NCBI GenBank assembly: GCA_900552905.1
Contig: USBR01000012.1
Coordinates: forward strand, 1 to 26,902
Length of the DNA: 26,902 nt
Direction of reading: 5' to 3'
From: an uncultured Succinatimonas sp.
GTDB lineage: Bacteria; Pseudomonadota; Gammaproteobacteria; Enterobacterales; Succinivibrionaceae
Part shown: positions 1 to 7,800 of the stretch, in pieces
How positions within the stretch are numbered: position 1 is the stretch's first letter
How the letters are laid out: each line of letters begins with the position of its first letter
Translations under genes and position numbers: made by a program
The notes under the pieces: generated by a model
The model's input: only the letters and a program-made list of their open reading frames with translations
Databases searched by the model: none
What the model was told of the DNA's origin: nothing

Positions 1-54
1 TCGGACTTTTAATATTAGCGGATTGCCGTGTCATAAAAAACTTACAAAATCCGC
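1..54. other. Non-uidA sequence joined to the glucuronidase gene (possible IS end or assembly junction)
   Basis: This short stretch does not continue the glucuronidase alignment in any of the three leftward frames. It contains a perfect 7-bp inverted repeat, GCGGATT (18-24) and AATCCGC (48-54), whose outer edge falls exactly where homology stops. Read left to right, one frame ends in a stop at positions 10-12, which would fit the tail of a transposase gene next to a terminal repeat. This is too little sequence to name an element. A chimeric contig end explains it equally well. Confidence 0.35.
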
Positions 55-1531
55 GGTGGAAACGCTTAGTGAAGCCTTCAATTTGCTCGCGCAGATAAAT
101 CTCGGCATCCTTGAAGTCATTAGTCTGGAAATACCAGGCATAGTAACGGTTTAAGGACACAACATCGAACATATCGACAAGCTTTTCAACATCGTAAGCG
201 CCGTTAGTTTCATTGGCATAGGTTAAAGGACGAGTAGGATCAAGCTTACGGGCTAATTCAACGGTAGGCTTGAAGAACTCGACGGTGCCATCATTAACAG
301 AATCCGGCTCGTTCATGATGGACCACATAACAACGCACGGGTGATTCTTATCGCGGTTGATAAGTTCAGTTACAGCCTGAGCGTGAGCTTTTTGAGTCTT
401 ATCATTGACTAAGCTGAAGATGCTCTTAGGCTTGTCATAATCACCACCTAAGCCAGTTAAGCCCATGTTAATACCAACAGCCGGGGTTTCATCGATAACG
501 ACTAAACCGTGCTCATCGGCATAATCCATCATCTCCTCAGCATAAGGGTAGTGTGAGGTACGATAGGAGTTAGCGCCGATCCACTTCATGAGGGCATGAT
601 CGTGAAGCATGAGTACATTGTCAAAGCCTTTGCCTCTAAAGAAGCTGTCCTCATGGCGGCCAAAGCCCTTAAAGTAGAAAGGTTTCTCATTGATTAAGAA
701 CTTAAGACCATCAACTCTAACAGTTCTTAAACCTACTCTCAGATCATAGATATCCGGATTTTCATCTAAAGTGGTAACTCTAAAGGTATAGAGATAGCCC
801 TCACCAGGCTCCCATAAATGAGCATTCTCAACTAAGAGTTCACCTTGCTTACCATTAGCGGTGGCAACAACCTTACCGCAAGCATCGATAAGTTCAACCT
901 TAACCTCGCACGGGCACTCTACATCATAGTGTAAGGTGGCGTTGTTACCATCAAGAGTGGTATAGGTACTGATATCCTGCACATATTTAACCGGGGTGCT
1001 GTATAAGAGCACAGAGCGGTGAATACCGGCATAATTGTAGAAATCATGGAAGTAGTACTGCTTCTTATGACCACCACGACCTAAGATTACATCTCCAGGA
1101 GGAATGGTGTCCCAATGTAATTCATTGTTGACGCAGACGGTGAGGCGATGCTTTTCACCGGGCTTAACGATAGCGGTAATATCGGCCTCAAACGGAGTAT
1201 AGCCACCCTGATGGCAAGCAACCTGTTCATCATCAACGAAGACCGTGCCTCTGTGGGTAACGCTACCAAAGCGTAAGACAATACGCTTACCCTCAAAGCC
1301 CTGAGGTACCCAGAACTCAGTCTGATACCAAACATCGCCTACGTGATCGCGGATCTCATCGCAGGAGAGCTGATCATTAAAGCTACCAGGAACGGCCATT
1401 TGTACAGTGTTTTCAAGCTCACGCTTCCACCACTGCTCGGTGAAGCCTGCGCCTTGCTTATCTAAGCAAAAGTTCCAGATACCATCTAAGGTTTTGATTT
1501 CACGAACTTGATTTTCAATTGCTTTTAACAT
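1..1531 (-). CDS. uidA: Beta-glucuronidase (GH2), 3' part missing at the left edge
   Basis: Hydrolyses beta-D-glucuronides to glucuronate plus aglycone. About 494 residues align well with E. coli UidA: an N-terminal jelly-roll, an immunoglobulin-like middle, and a TIM barrel with the acid/base motif WSIMNEP (Glu408, matching E. coli Glu413) and LNRYYAWY. No signal peptide is seen, so it should act in the cytoplasm. The start is ATG at 1531 behind AGGAG seven bases upstream. The gene follows the TRAP transporter gene after 16 bases, so the two are probably co-transcribed. Homology stops at about position 54: where the family has a PIIITEYG-type segment with the nucleophile Glu, the frame reads unrelated residues (GFCKFFMTRQ) to the window edge without a stop. 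The visible allele therefore lacks its nucleophile. Family assignment is certain; whether the intact gene continues elsewhere is unknown. Confidence 0.93.
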   Translation of the reverse strand, partial: MLKAIENQVREIKTLDGIWNFCLDKQGAGFTEQWWKRELENTVQMAVPGSFNDQLSCDEIRDHVGDVWYQTEFWVPQGFEGKRIVLRFGSVTHRGTVFVDDEQVACHQGGYTPFEADITAIVKPGEKHRLTVCVNNELHWDTIPPGDVILGRGGHKKQYYFHDFYNYAGIHRSVLLYSTPVKYVQDISTYTTLDGNNATLHYDVECPCEVKVELIDACGKVVATANGKQGELLVENAHLWEPGEGYLYTFRVTTLDENPDIYDLRVGLRTVRVDGLKFLINEKPFYFKGFGRHEDSFFRGKGFDNVLMLHDHALMKWIGANSYRTSHYPYAEEMMDYADEHGLVVIDETPAVGINMGLTGLGGDYDKPKSIFSLVNDKTQKAHAQAVTELINRDKNHPCVVMWSIMNEPDSVNDGTVEFFKPTVELARKLDPTRPLTYANETNGAYDVEKLVDMFDVVSLNRYYAWYFQTNDFKDAEIYLREQIEGFTKRFHRGFCKFFMTRQSANIKSP

Positions 1532-1547
1532 TGTTTAACTCCTGAGA

Positions 1548-3446
1548 TTAAAAGCCAAAGTAATTAGGAATTGCCATGGTTAAGGCCGGAATATAGGTAA
1601 CTAAGAACAGGCCTACCAGTTCGGCGATGAATAAAGGTAAGAGCGGCTTTAGAACCTTAGTTACCTTTTCGCCAGAGACGTTAGCGGAGACGAAGAGTAC
1701 AGTGCCAACCGGCGGGGTAACTACACCTAAAGCGAGGTTGTAGACTAAGATGATGCCAAAGTGGATCGGATCAACACCTAATTGAGTAACTACCGGGTAG
1801 AGGATCGGGGTAAAGATCAACATTGCCGGAGTCATATCCATAAAGAGGCCGACGCACAGTAAGGTGACGTTGATGATGGCCAGAATTAAGAATTTATTGT
1901 TAGTGATGGTAGTTAAGAACTCGCCGATAGCATCAGGGATACCAGCAAAGGTCATAGACCAACTCATAAGTCCAGAAGAGGTGATAAGGAATAAAATCAC
2001 AGCTGAGCTTAAGGCACTTTCATAGAGAATGTTGATGAGCTTTTTGAAAGTTAAGCTTCTGTAGATTAAAGCTAAGAAGAAGCTATAGGCTACAGCGATA
2101 CCGGAGGCTTCAATGGCCGTGAAGGCACCGATGATAATACCGCCGATGACGATAACAATCAGCATTAAGGACGGCAGGGCATCCGCAAAGATCTTAAGTG
2201 CCTGACTGAATACTAAGGGACTTTTATCTGTAGGGTAGTGATGCTTAACGGAGAAGTATAAAGCGACGCCCATGACAGCTAAGCCCATAATGATACCTGG
2301 GATATAGCCACCTAAGAAAAGGCCAGCAATGGAAGCTTCACCGTTAGAGATTAAGGAGTAGACGATAAAGCATCCAGAAGGCGGAATTAAGAAGCCGCAG
2401 ATTGAGGACATGGCATTGACGGCAGTGGCAAAAGGCATATCGTATTTTTGCTCACGCGCCATAGGCATGACGATACCACCGATAGCGGTACTTGCAGCTA
2501 CAGCTGAGCCTGACAGAGAGCCAAAGAGCATATTAGCTACGGTATTAGCCTGATAAAGAGAGCCCGGGATTTTGCGACCTAAGAGTAGGGCAAAGAGAAT
2601 GAGCTTTCTGGCAATACCACCTTGATTCATGATATTACCGGCTAAGATGAAGAAAGGCAGTGCTAAGAAGCCAAAGCTGTCTAAGCCGGTGAAGAACTTC
2701 TCACCTGAGGTGGCGACTAATTCGGCGGTGTTAATCTGTAAGCTTAAGGTCATGATACCGGCAATAGCTAAACCTACAGCAATCGGGGCACCAACTAAAA
2801 GAAAGATTGTAAATACTGAAAAGAGTACTAAGCCTGAGATAAGCTCAGTATTGTCAAAGAAGTATTCTTGGGCAGCATCGCTTTCGTAGAAGAGCTCTAA
2901 ACCTTGATAGATGGCAAATAAGCTTAAGATACTGAGAATAGCGGTGATATAGACGCTAGTATTTTTGCAATTTAAGATGCGGAAAACATGAGCGGTTTGA
3001 TTGAGAATGATAAGGGCTCCGGCAATTACCAGTACAAGCTGCAACATACCGGTTCTAAAACCCATAACCGGGGTGAAGATATCATAGTTTTTCTCATAAG
3101 CAATGACACCACCGGTTAAAATCACTAAGCCTAAGGCAATGTTCATGACACTGATAAAGGCGTCAGCTCTTTTCTTACCAATCTCACTAAATTTATCGTA
3201 GATAAGCGGCAGACTTAAATGATTGCCGGCGATAAAGCATAAGGTGGCACCGAGGATACCCATCCAAATTAAGGAATAACGTAACAGTTCGTCTGAAACG
3301 TTACTGGGGTCATTGAAAATGTAACGGCAAACAACCTGATACATAATCAAGACGGACATGATAGCTAAAATCACGATCATAAAAGCTTTAATAAGCTTTT
3401 CGACCGTATTAAATGTAGCTTTTGAGATTTGCACTAAAGTGTCCAT
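1548..3446 (-). CDS. TRAP transporter, fused small and large membrane subunits (DctQ-DctM)
   Basis: Membrane part of a TRAP-type secondary transporter, which imports organic acids with a sodium or proton gradient together with a periplasmic binding protein. In the 632-residue protein, residues about 1-165 are the four-helix DctQ-like small subunit. After a linker with extra helices, residues about 200-632 are the DctM-like large subunit with many hydrophobic segments and the conserved LFGSLSGSAVAASTAIGG and GLFMDMTPAMLIFTPI regions. I use ATG 3446, not the upstream ATG at 3479, because AAGAG lies eight bases before it and the new N-terminus fits the family. First gene of a leftward operon with uidA, so the cargo is probably a glucuronide or hexuronate (inference). 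No binding-protein gene (DctP) is visible in the window; it may lie left of it. Confidence 0.92.
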   Translation of the reverse strand: MDTLVQISKATFNTVEKLIKAFMIVILAIMSVLIMYQVVCRYIFNDPSNVSDELLRYSLIWMGILGATLCFIAGNHLSLPLIYDKFSEIGKKRADAFISVMNIALGLVILTGGVIAYEKNYDIFTPVMGFRTGMLQLVLVIAGALIILNQTAHVFRILNCKNTSVYITAILSILSLFAIYQGLELFYESDAAQEYFFDNTELISGLVLFSVFTIFLLVGAPIAVGLAIAGIMTLSLQINTAELVATSGEKFFTGLDSFGFLALPFFILAGNIMNQGGIARKLILFALLLGRKIPGSLYQANTVANMLFGSLSGSAVAASTAIGGIVMPMAREQKYDMPFATAVNAMSSICGFLIPPSGCFIVYSLISNGEASIAGLFLGGYIPGIIMGLAVMGVALYFSVKHHYPTDKSPLVFSQALKIFADALPSLMLIVIVIGGIIIGAFTAIEASGIAVAYSFFLALIYRSLTFKKLINILYESALSSAVILFLITSSGLMSWSMTFAGIPDAIGEFLTTITNNKFLILAIINVTLLCVGLFMDMTPAMLIFTPILYPVVTQLGVDPIHFGIILVYNLALGVVTPPVGTVLFVSANVSGEKVTKVLKPLLPLFIAELVGLFLVTYIPALTMAIPNYFGF

Positions 3447-3585
3447 GTTCAATTCTCTTGTTTTACATGAAGGCATCATTAAATGGTTTTCAGAACTTTA
3501 TTACTTGATATTTAAAGTTTTACTCTCAAATAAACTTTGATTTTTTCAACTTCGTGGTATACAAGTTTGTTCCTGCTTGAAATGG

Positions 3586-3591
3586 ATTATA
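3586..3591 (-). promoter_or_regulatory. -10 element of the TRAP-uidA promoter
   Basis: Read leftwards this is a perfect TATAAT. At a 16-18 bp spacing upstream there is no good -35 hexamer (CGATTG or similar), as expected for an activator-dependent promoter. The predicted transcription start is near 3579, which places the CRP-like site at 3613-3628 about 41.5 bp upstream, the class II activation position. Confidence 0.6.
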
Positions 3592-3594
3592 GAG

Positions 3595-3606
3595 AAAAAC
3601 ATTTCA
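3595..3606. promoter_or_regulatory. LacI-type operator, imperfect copy
   Basis: AAAAACATTTCA matches TGAAACGTTTCA at nine of twelve positions, with one half-site intact. It lies within the spacer upstream of the TATAAT of the TRAP promoter, where a bound repressor would block RNA polymerase. Weaker than the other copies when taken alone. Confidence 0.45.
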
Positions 3607-3612
3607 TGCAAT

Positions 3613-3628
3613 CGTGATTTAGATCGCA
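3613..3628. promoter_or_regulatory. CRP-like binding site upstream of the TRAP-uidA promoter
   Basis: CGTGATTTAGATCGCA matches the CRP consensus TGTGA-N6-TCACA at four of five positions in each half. Its centre is about 41.5 bp upstream of the predicted start, so CRP would substitute for the poor -35 box. It lies between two LacI-type operators (3595-3606 and 3633-3644), suggesting control by both catabolite status and substrate. Confidence 0.55.
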
Positions 3629-3632
3629 TTAG

Positions 3633-3644
3633 TGAAACATTTCA
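3633..3644. promoter_or_regulatory. LacI-type operator, near-perfect copy
   Basis: TGAAACATTTCA differs from the perfect palindrome at 3863-3874 by one base. It lies just upstream of the CRP-like site. Probable target of the divergent LacI-family regulator, as members of this family usually bind palindromes with a central CG. Confidence 0.65.
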
Positions 3645-3661
3645 TAAATAAGAAATGTAAA

Positions 3662-3673
3662 AGTAACGTTTCA
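3662..3673. promoter_or_regulatory. LacI-type operator, imperfect copy
   Basis: AGTAACGTTTCA matches the palindrome at ten of twelve positions, including the central CG and the complete right half. It is 29 bp, centre to centre, from the copy at 3633-3644, which is near three helical turns. Confidence 0.55.
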
Positions 3674-3827
3674 CATTATGCCCGCGGCAGGGAGAGAGGG
3701 GGTTCTGAAGAAGCTTTAATCTTTTGTTTTTATTAAAGAACCGTTATATAAAGCGAGTAAACAAGCTTTTTACCAAAAAGTTTTTTAGGTGATCTATAAT
3801 GGTTAATTATAAAATTAAGCTTTACTT

Positions 3828-3854
3828 TTTACAGAAAATTGATAAAAATATACT
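3828..3854 (+). promoter_or_regulatory. Promoter of the lacI-family regulator
   Basis: The -10 box TATACT is at 3849-3854 and a -35-like TTTACA at 3828-3833, with a short 15-bp spacer. The perfect operator at 3863-3874 would lie across the predicted start, giving simple autorepression. Confidence 0.5.
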
Positions 3855-3862
3855 TCAAACAT

Positions 3863-3874
3863 TGAAACGTTTCA
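3863..3874. promoter_or_regulatory. LacI-type operator, perfect palindrome
   Basis: TGAAACGTTTCA is a perfect 12-bp palindrome with central CG, typical of LacI/GalR-family operators. It lies just downstream of the regulator's own -10 box. It is about 230 bp from the copy in front of the TRAP-uidA operon, so looping between the two promoters is possible. Confidence 0.7.
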
Positions 3875-3941
3875 GAAATAACAAAAAAAATTTTGCTTCT
3901 ATAATTTAGAAGCCTATATATCTGCTTGTGGACAAGAGCTT

Positions 3942-5024
3942 ATGAGAGCTAAAAAAATCACAGTTACCGATTTAGCACAGCTTGCGGGCGTTTCTCGCGC
4001 TACTGTATCTCGCGTGTTAAATGACAATCCTAATGTTAATAATGAGGTGCGCTCAAAGGTCTTGCAGGCAATTGAGAAAAGCGGCTATCAAAGAGTGAAT
4101 AAGACTGAAAATGCCACTAAGCTTGATAAAGTTTTAGTCATAGGTGAGGAGATTGTCTTACTTAGTACTAATCATTTCTATGAGCCGATAATTAGACGTT
4201 TACAGGAATTAGCTTTAGAGCGCAATCTTGATTTAGAGTTTTTTATCGGTGATTTAAAACGTGATCTCAATAAATTAAAGAATCTCTTAGCTTCAGCTCA
4301 TGATGTCATTGTTATCGGCACTGATGATATAGATCTCATGGATCTTTTAGCGCAATATCAAGTCAATGTGGTACTTCTCAATGCTATCGATCCGAAGTTG
4401 CGCTTTACCTCAGTAATGCCAGATAATGAGATTGGTGCCTTTATAGCTACTAATTATTTAATTGAAAAAGGCCATCGCAATATCAAATTTTTAACCTCGA
4501 ATGTAAAACATGCCATGCTCTTCCGTACTGAGGGCTTTTATCGTGCTTTAATTAAGAATGGGGTGCCTTTTTCTTTTGATAGGAGCATTATCGATCTGCA
4601 TTTATTAGCCGATAAGATCGACCCTTCAGGTAAATTGAAAAATAAACTTATGCATGGCTCTACAACAGTCGATTTTAGTGCTTCCTTGTTCTATGACTAT
4701 ATGATTGAGCATGATTACTTTAAGGATGTTACAGCTGTATTTTGCATGTGCGATGAGATTGCAGTAGGTCTTATTAAAAAATTTAAGGAATATGGCATTA
4801 GAGTGCCTGAGGATATCAGCGTTATAGGCTTTGATGATATTACCTTATCCTCGATCACCATGCCGCCTTTAACTACCATCAATAGCCATGTAAGTGGGAT
4901 GCCGGATGAGGCTTTTAGCTTATTAGAGCGCGGTAATAGCGGCCGGGTTTTGCCTGAGAATATGCCTCTTAGAGTTATTTTGCCAGTTACGCTCATCGAG
5001 CGCGGTAGTGTCAAATCACTGTAA
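3942..5024 (+). CDS. LacI/GalR-family transcriptional repressor
   Basis: DNA-binding regulator of 360 residues. Residues about 5-50 form the LacI helix-turn-helix plus hinge (VTDLAQLAGVSRATVSRVLN). The rest is a periplasmic-binding-protein-like sensor domain ending with the family signature VIGFDDITLSSITMPPLTTI at about 292-311. ATG 3942 is used; AAGAG lies close upstream and the helix-turn-helix begins directly after it. It is divergent from the TRAP-uidA operon, and TGAAACGTTTCA-type sites occur in the shared gap, so it is probably the local repressor responding to a glucuronide or derived sugar acid (inference). E. coli UidR is a TetR-type protein, so this is a different solution for the same enzyme. 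A strong terminator follows 12 bases after the stop. Confidence 0.92.
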   Translation: MRAKKITVTDLAQLAGVSRATVSRVLNDNPNVNNEVRSKVLQAIEKSGYQRVNKTENATKLDKVLVIGEEIVLLSTNHFYEPIIRRLQELALERNLDLEFFIGDLKRDLNKLKNLLASAHDVIVIGTDDIDLMDLLAQYQVNVVLLNAIDPKLRFTSVMPDNEIGAFIATNYLIEKGHRNIKFLTSNVKHAMLFRTEGFYRALIKNGVPFSFDRSIIDLHLLADKIDPSGKLKNKLMHGSTTVDFSASLFYDYMIEHDYFKDVTAVFCMCDEIAVGLIKKFKEYGIRVPEDISVIGFDDITLSSITMPPLTTINSHVSGMPDEAFSLLERGNSGRVLPENMPLRVILPVTLIERGSVKSL

Positions 5025-5035
5025 ATGAGCTTGAG

Positions 5036-5068
5036 ATAATAAAGGGGACAGCATGTCCCCTTTATTAT
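5036..5068. terminator. Bidirectional terminator between lacI-family gene and araJ-like gene
   Basis: A perfect 15-bp stem, ATAATAAAGGGGACA paired with TGTCCCCTTTATTAT, closes a three-base loop (GCA). The A/T-rich outer ends supply a T-rich tract in both directions, which suits the convergent genes on either side. Confidence 0.88.
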
Positions 5069-5089
5069 AAATTTTGATTTCTCACCTAA

Positions 5090-6304
5090 TTAAGCATGAA
5101 CTTCTTCATCGAGCGCATCTTCATTGCCAGGTAAGGTCTTAGGCTTTTCATCGGAGAATTTCTTCTCGTGATATTTAGCAAAGATAAAGACACAGACTAA
5201 ACCTATCAGGGTTAATACACTGCCAAAAATCGGAATTAAATGCATATCTAAGGCAAAGATGAAGGTTAGACCACCGACAAAGGCACCGAGGGCATTACCT
5301 AAATTAAAGGCTGCCTGAATACTAGAAGCTCCTAAAAGCTGACCGCCTGGTGAGACGCGTAAAATCAGCATCTGGAAGGGAGCTGAAGTTGCAAAAAGGA
5401 TACCGCCTGAGAGGCATACTAAAGGAATAGCGGCATACATATTACTTGCAAATAAGCCGATGCCGACTAAGAAAGTGGTAGACATAATGATCCAGACGGT
5501 GGACATATTGCCCGGAGCAAATCTATCGCAGAGTTTTCCTGAGATAAGATTGAAGAGCACCATGCAAATACCCATAGCCACCATAATGACTGAGACCATA
5601 GGTAAGGGTACACCTGAGATTTCAGTTAGGATCGGACTTAAATAAGAGAGCATGCAGAAAATACCGGCATTGCTAAATAAGGTCGCACCTAATACAAGCC
5701 ACGGAGCTTTATTCTTTAAAAAGATAAACTGACCTTTAAAGCCGGTATCGGCAATCTTACCGGTATCTTTAACCCAAGAGGCGACAGAGACTAAAACGAT
5801 CACCCCCCAGAGGGTTACTAAATAGAAGATAGAACGCCATGAAAGCGTATCGGCCATGGCGGTACCTAAGGGCACACCAAAGACGTTTGCTACAGTCATA
5901 CCGGCTCCCATGATAGCAATGGCGGAAGTGCCTTTACCGGCGGTAGCTAAACGCGCGGCAATGATTGAACCTACACCAAAATAGCAACCATGTGGTAGTC
6001 CTGAGAGAAAGCGCGAGAGTAAGAGCATTTGGAAGTCTTCAGCTAGGGCAGTGAGGCCATTACCTAAAATATGCACTACGATTAGGACCAAAATAATGTG
6101 TTTGAGCTTAAAGCGACGCACAAAGAGTAAGGAGAAAGCTCCGATAGCTACGCCTGAGGCATAGAAGGAGATAATGTGGCCTGCAGTATCTAAGCTGACA
6201 TTAAAATCACGGGCAATATAGGGCAAAAGTCCCATAGCGACGAATTCGGTAATACCTAAGCTTAAAGTACCAAAGGCTAAGGCGATTAGACCTTTAATAA
6301 GCAT
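5090..6304 (-). CDS. AraJ-like major facilitator superfamily exporter (DHA1 type)
   Basis: Inner-membrane drug:proton-antiport-type transporter of 404 residues with about twelve hydrophobic segments. Extended similarity to E. coli AraJ is visible throughout: ALAFGTLSLGITEF near the start, SRFLSGLPHGCYFGVGS, SGMTVANxxGVPLGT-like, APFQMLILR and LGASSIQAAFNLGNALGAFVGG. The C-terminus is charged and probably cytoplasmic. The ATG at 6304 has AGAGGA about seven bases upstream. Substrate unknown; AraJ itself has no settled physiological cargo, so a sugar role should not be assumed from the name. It is convergent with the lacI-family gene and separated from it by a strong terminator, so it is not part of the glucuronide operon. 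Confidence 0.88.
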   Translation of the reverse strand: MLIKGLIALAFGTLSLGITEFVAMGLLPYIARDFNVSLDTAGHIISFYASGVAIGAFSLLFVRRFKLKHIILVLIVVHILGNGLTALAEDFQMLLLSRFLSGLPHGCYFGVGSIIAARLATAGKGTSAIAIMGAGMTVANVFGVPLGTAMADTLSWRSIFYLVTLWGVIVLVSVASWVKDTGKIADTGFKGQFIFLKNKAPWLVLGATLFSNAGIFCMLSYLSPILTEISGVPLPMVSVIMVAMGICMVLFNLISGKLCDRFAPGNMSTVWIIMSTTFLVGIGLFASNMYAAIPLVCLSGGILFATSAPFQMLILRVSPGGQLLGASSIQAAFNLGNALGAFVGGLTFIFALDMHLIPIFGSVLTLIGLVCVFIFAKYHEKKFSDEKPKTLPGNEDALDEEVHA

Positions 6305-6412
6305 ATAGCAATCCTCTAAAGAGAACTTGTGGGGAAAAATTTTGCCTATGATATTAAATTTGTGATGTAAATCATCAAATTTGGGAAAAGATTTTTTTTA
6401 GCACTTAAGTTG

Positions 6413-6442
6413 TGCAAAATAAAGGCCTCAGAACGAGGCCTT
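6413..6442 (-). terminator. Rho-independent terminator of the rRNA methyltransferase gene
   Basis: Stem AAGGCCTC/GAGGCCTT (6422-6429 with 6435-6442) with a five-base loop, followed leftwards by TTTATTTTG. It starts 12 bases after the stop at 6454. Confidence 0.8.
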
Positions 6443-6453
6443 AGAAGGGGGAA

Positions 6454-7800
6454 TTAAGCTAAGCGCTGTAACTTAGCCATATAGAAACCATCAGTACCGC
6501 CTGACGGTAATAAGTGTTTATCTTCAATAAGCTTGAACTTACCCTCATTGCGCGCTAAGAAGAGTTCAACTTGCTTTTCATTTTCAGACGGTAAGATCGA
6601 GCAGGTGGAATAGACCACAATACCGCCGACTTTAGCCATCTTCGCGTAGCGCTCTAAAATATCTTGCTGAGTCTTTTTAATTTCAGCTAATCTTTCACGA
6701 CCATCACGCCATTTGCTGTCCGGCATACGGCGGATAACACCGGTACCTGAGCACGGAGCATCGATAAGGACCTTATCAGCGCTATCATACAGGCGCTTGA
6801 TAACCTTAGTGCTGTCGATGACACGGGTTTCAATATTAAAAGCACCAGCACGACGAGCGCGGTGTTTGAGATCCTGAAGCTTCCAGAACTCAGTATCAGT
6901 AGCGATAATGGTACCCTTACCTTCCATGAGAGCAGCTAAGTGCAGAGTTTTACCACCTGAGCCTGAGCAAGCGTCGATGACACGCTCACCGCCTTTAGGA
7001 TCTAAGAAAGCTCCGATAAGCTGTGAGCCTACATCCTGCTGTTCAAACATGCCGTTTTTAAAGGCTGAAGTTCTAAATAAAGCTGAGTTTGAGGTTACTT
7101 CTAAGGCTGTAGGGCAACCGGAAACCGGGCGGGTGACGACACGCTCTTCAGCTAAAGCATGGGCTAATTCATCACGGGTGCACTTTAAGGTATTAGCGCG
7201 GATATAGCGTTTAGGCTCTAAACCTAAAGCCTTACGCTCAGAAGGCCAGGCTTCCTTTAATTCAGAAGAACCTAATTCTTCAAGCCAAATCGGGCAACCT
7301 TCAGAGAAGAGCGGATCCTGACGGGCCTGCTCTAAGCGCTTATTAAGACCGCGGCGATCAAAGCCTTCTTCACCTTCAAGCTCAGGTAAAGGCCAGCCTT
7401 TATCGGCACAGTAGGAGAAGACTAAACGACCGACATGGCGTTCAAAGTCAGAAGGACGCTTGAGGTTAGCAACATAGGCATAGAAGGACATATTGCAGAA
7501 CATGGCATTGATCTGACGGATTAAAAAGCCCTGCTCAACCGGAGAGAGCTTAACTTTAGCAAACCAATAGGCATAGGTTCTATCTAAGGACTTATGTTTA
7601 GCAATAGCGTCATTTAAGATGGAAAAAACTAAACGTAATTGGAACTCAGAGAAACCCTTACGACGGATTTGAGTTTCATGTTGTAGCGGATCGGTAAAAC
7701 GAGCTTCGAGGCGAGCTTTAGGATCACGCTCTTTAGAGCGGGCATGATCTTTATTAAATTTGCGGTTGCGATTGTTACGTACCGGAGTTTTTTGATCCAT
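6454..7800 (-). CDS. RsmB/NOP-family SAM-dependent RNA m5C methyltransferase
   Basis: Predicted to methylate cytosine C5 in ribosomal RNA. The 448-residue protein has a basic N-terminal tail (many Lys/Arg, residues 1-45), a helical N-terminal domain, and a Rossmann methyltransferase domain with SAM motif I DACSGSGGKT, motif IV DAPCSGTG (Cys350) and motif VI STCSILPSEN (Cys400). In this family the motif VI cysteine is the nucleophile and the motif IV cysteine helps release the product. The start is ATG 7800, not 7836, because AAAGAGGA lies just upstream. It resembles RsmB more than the longer RsmF, but the N-terminal part is not clearly a NusB fold, so I give no symbol. Transcribed alone with its own terminator. 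Confidence 0.88.
   Translation of the reverse strand: MDQKTPVRNNRNRKFNKDHARSKERDPKARLEARFTDPLQHETQIRRKGFSEFQLRLVFSILNDAIAKHKSLDRTYAYWFAKVKLSPVEQGFLIRQINAMFCNMSFYAYVANLKRPSDFERHVGRLVFSYCADKGWPLPELEGEEGFDRRGLNKRLEQARQDPLFSEGCPIWLEELGSSELKEAWPSERKALGLEPKRYIRANTLKCTRDELAHALAEERVVTRPVSGCPTALEVTSNSALFRTSAFKNGMFEQQDVGSQLIGAFLDPKGGERVIDACSGSGGKTLHLAALMEGKGTIIATDTEFWKLQDLKHRARRAGAFNIETRVIDSTKVIKRLYDSADKVLIDAPCSGTGVIRRMPDSKWRDGRERLAEIKKTQQDILERYAKMAKVGGIVVYSTCSILPSENEKQVELFLARNEGKFKLIEDKHLLPSGGTDGFYMAKLQRLA

Larger units (their letters stand above)
3447..3941. promoter_or_regulatory. Divergent regulatory region between the TRAP-uidA operon and the lacI-family gene
   Basis: A 495-base gap without a credible gene. 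It holds a leftward promoter with a CRP-like site, a rightward promoter, four copies of a TGAAACGTTTCA-type operator (entered separately) and AT-rich weak hairpins, for example CTTTTT-ACC-AAAAAG at 3766-3780 followed by six T. The predicted untranslated leader of the TRAP transcript is about 130 bases. The 60-codon frame starting at 3358 is antisense to the TRAP gene and is not taken as real. Confidence 0.8.

Noticed and set aside
1087..1335. An 82-codon frame within uidA on the same strand
   Set aside because: It is out of frame with a clearly conserved GH2 protein.
6356..6382. CRP- or FNR-like palindrome (TGTGATGTAAATCATC) upstream of the araJ-like gene
   Set aside because: Only one half matches CRP well, FNR halves are four of five, and the likely -10/-35 would place the centre near -24, not an activation position. 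Too ambiguous to call.
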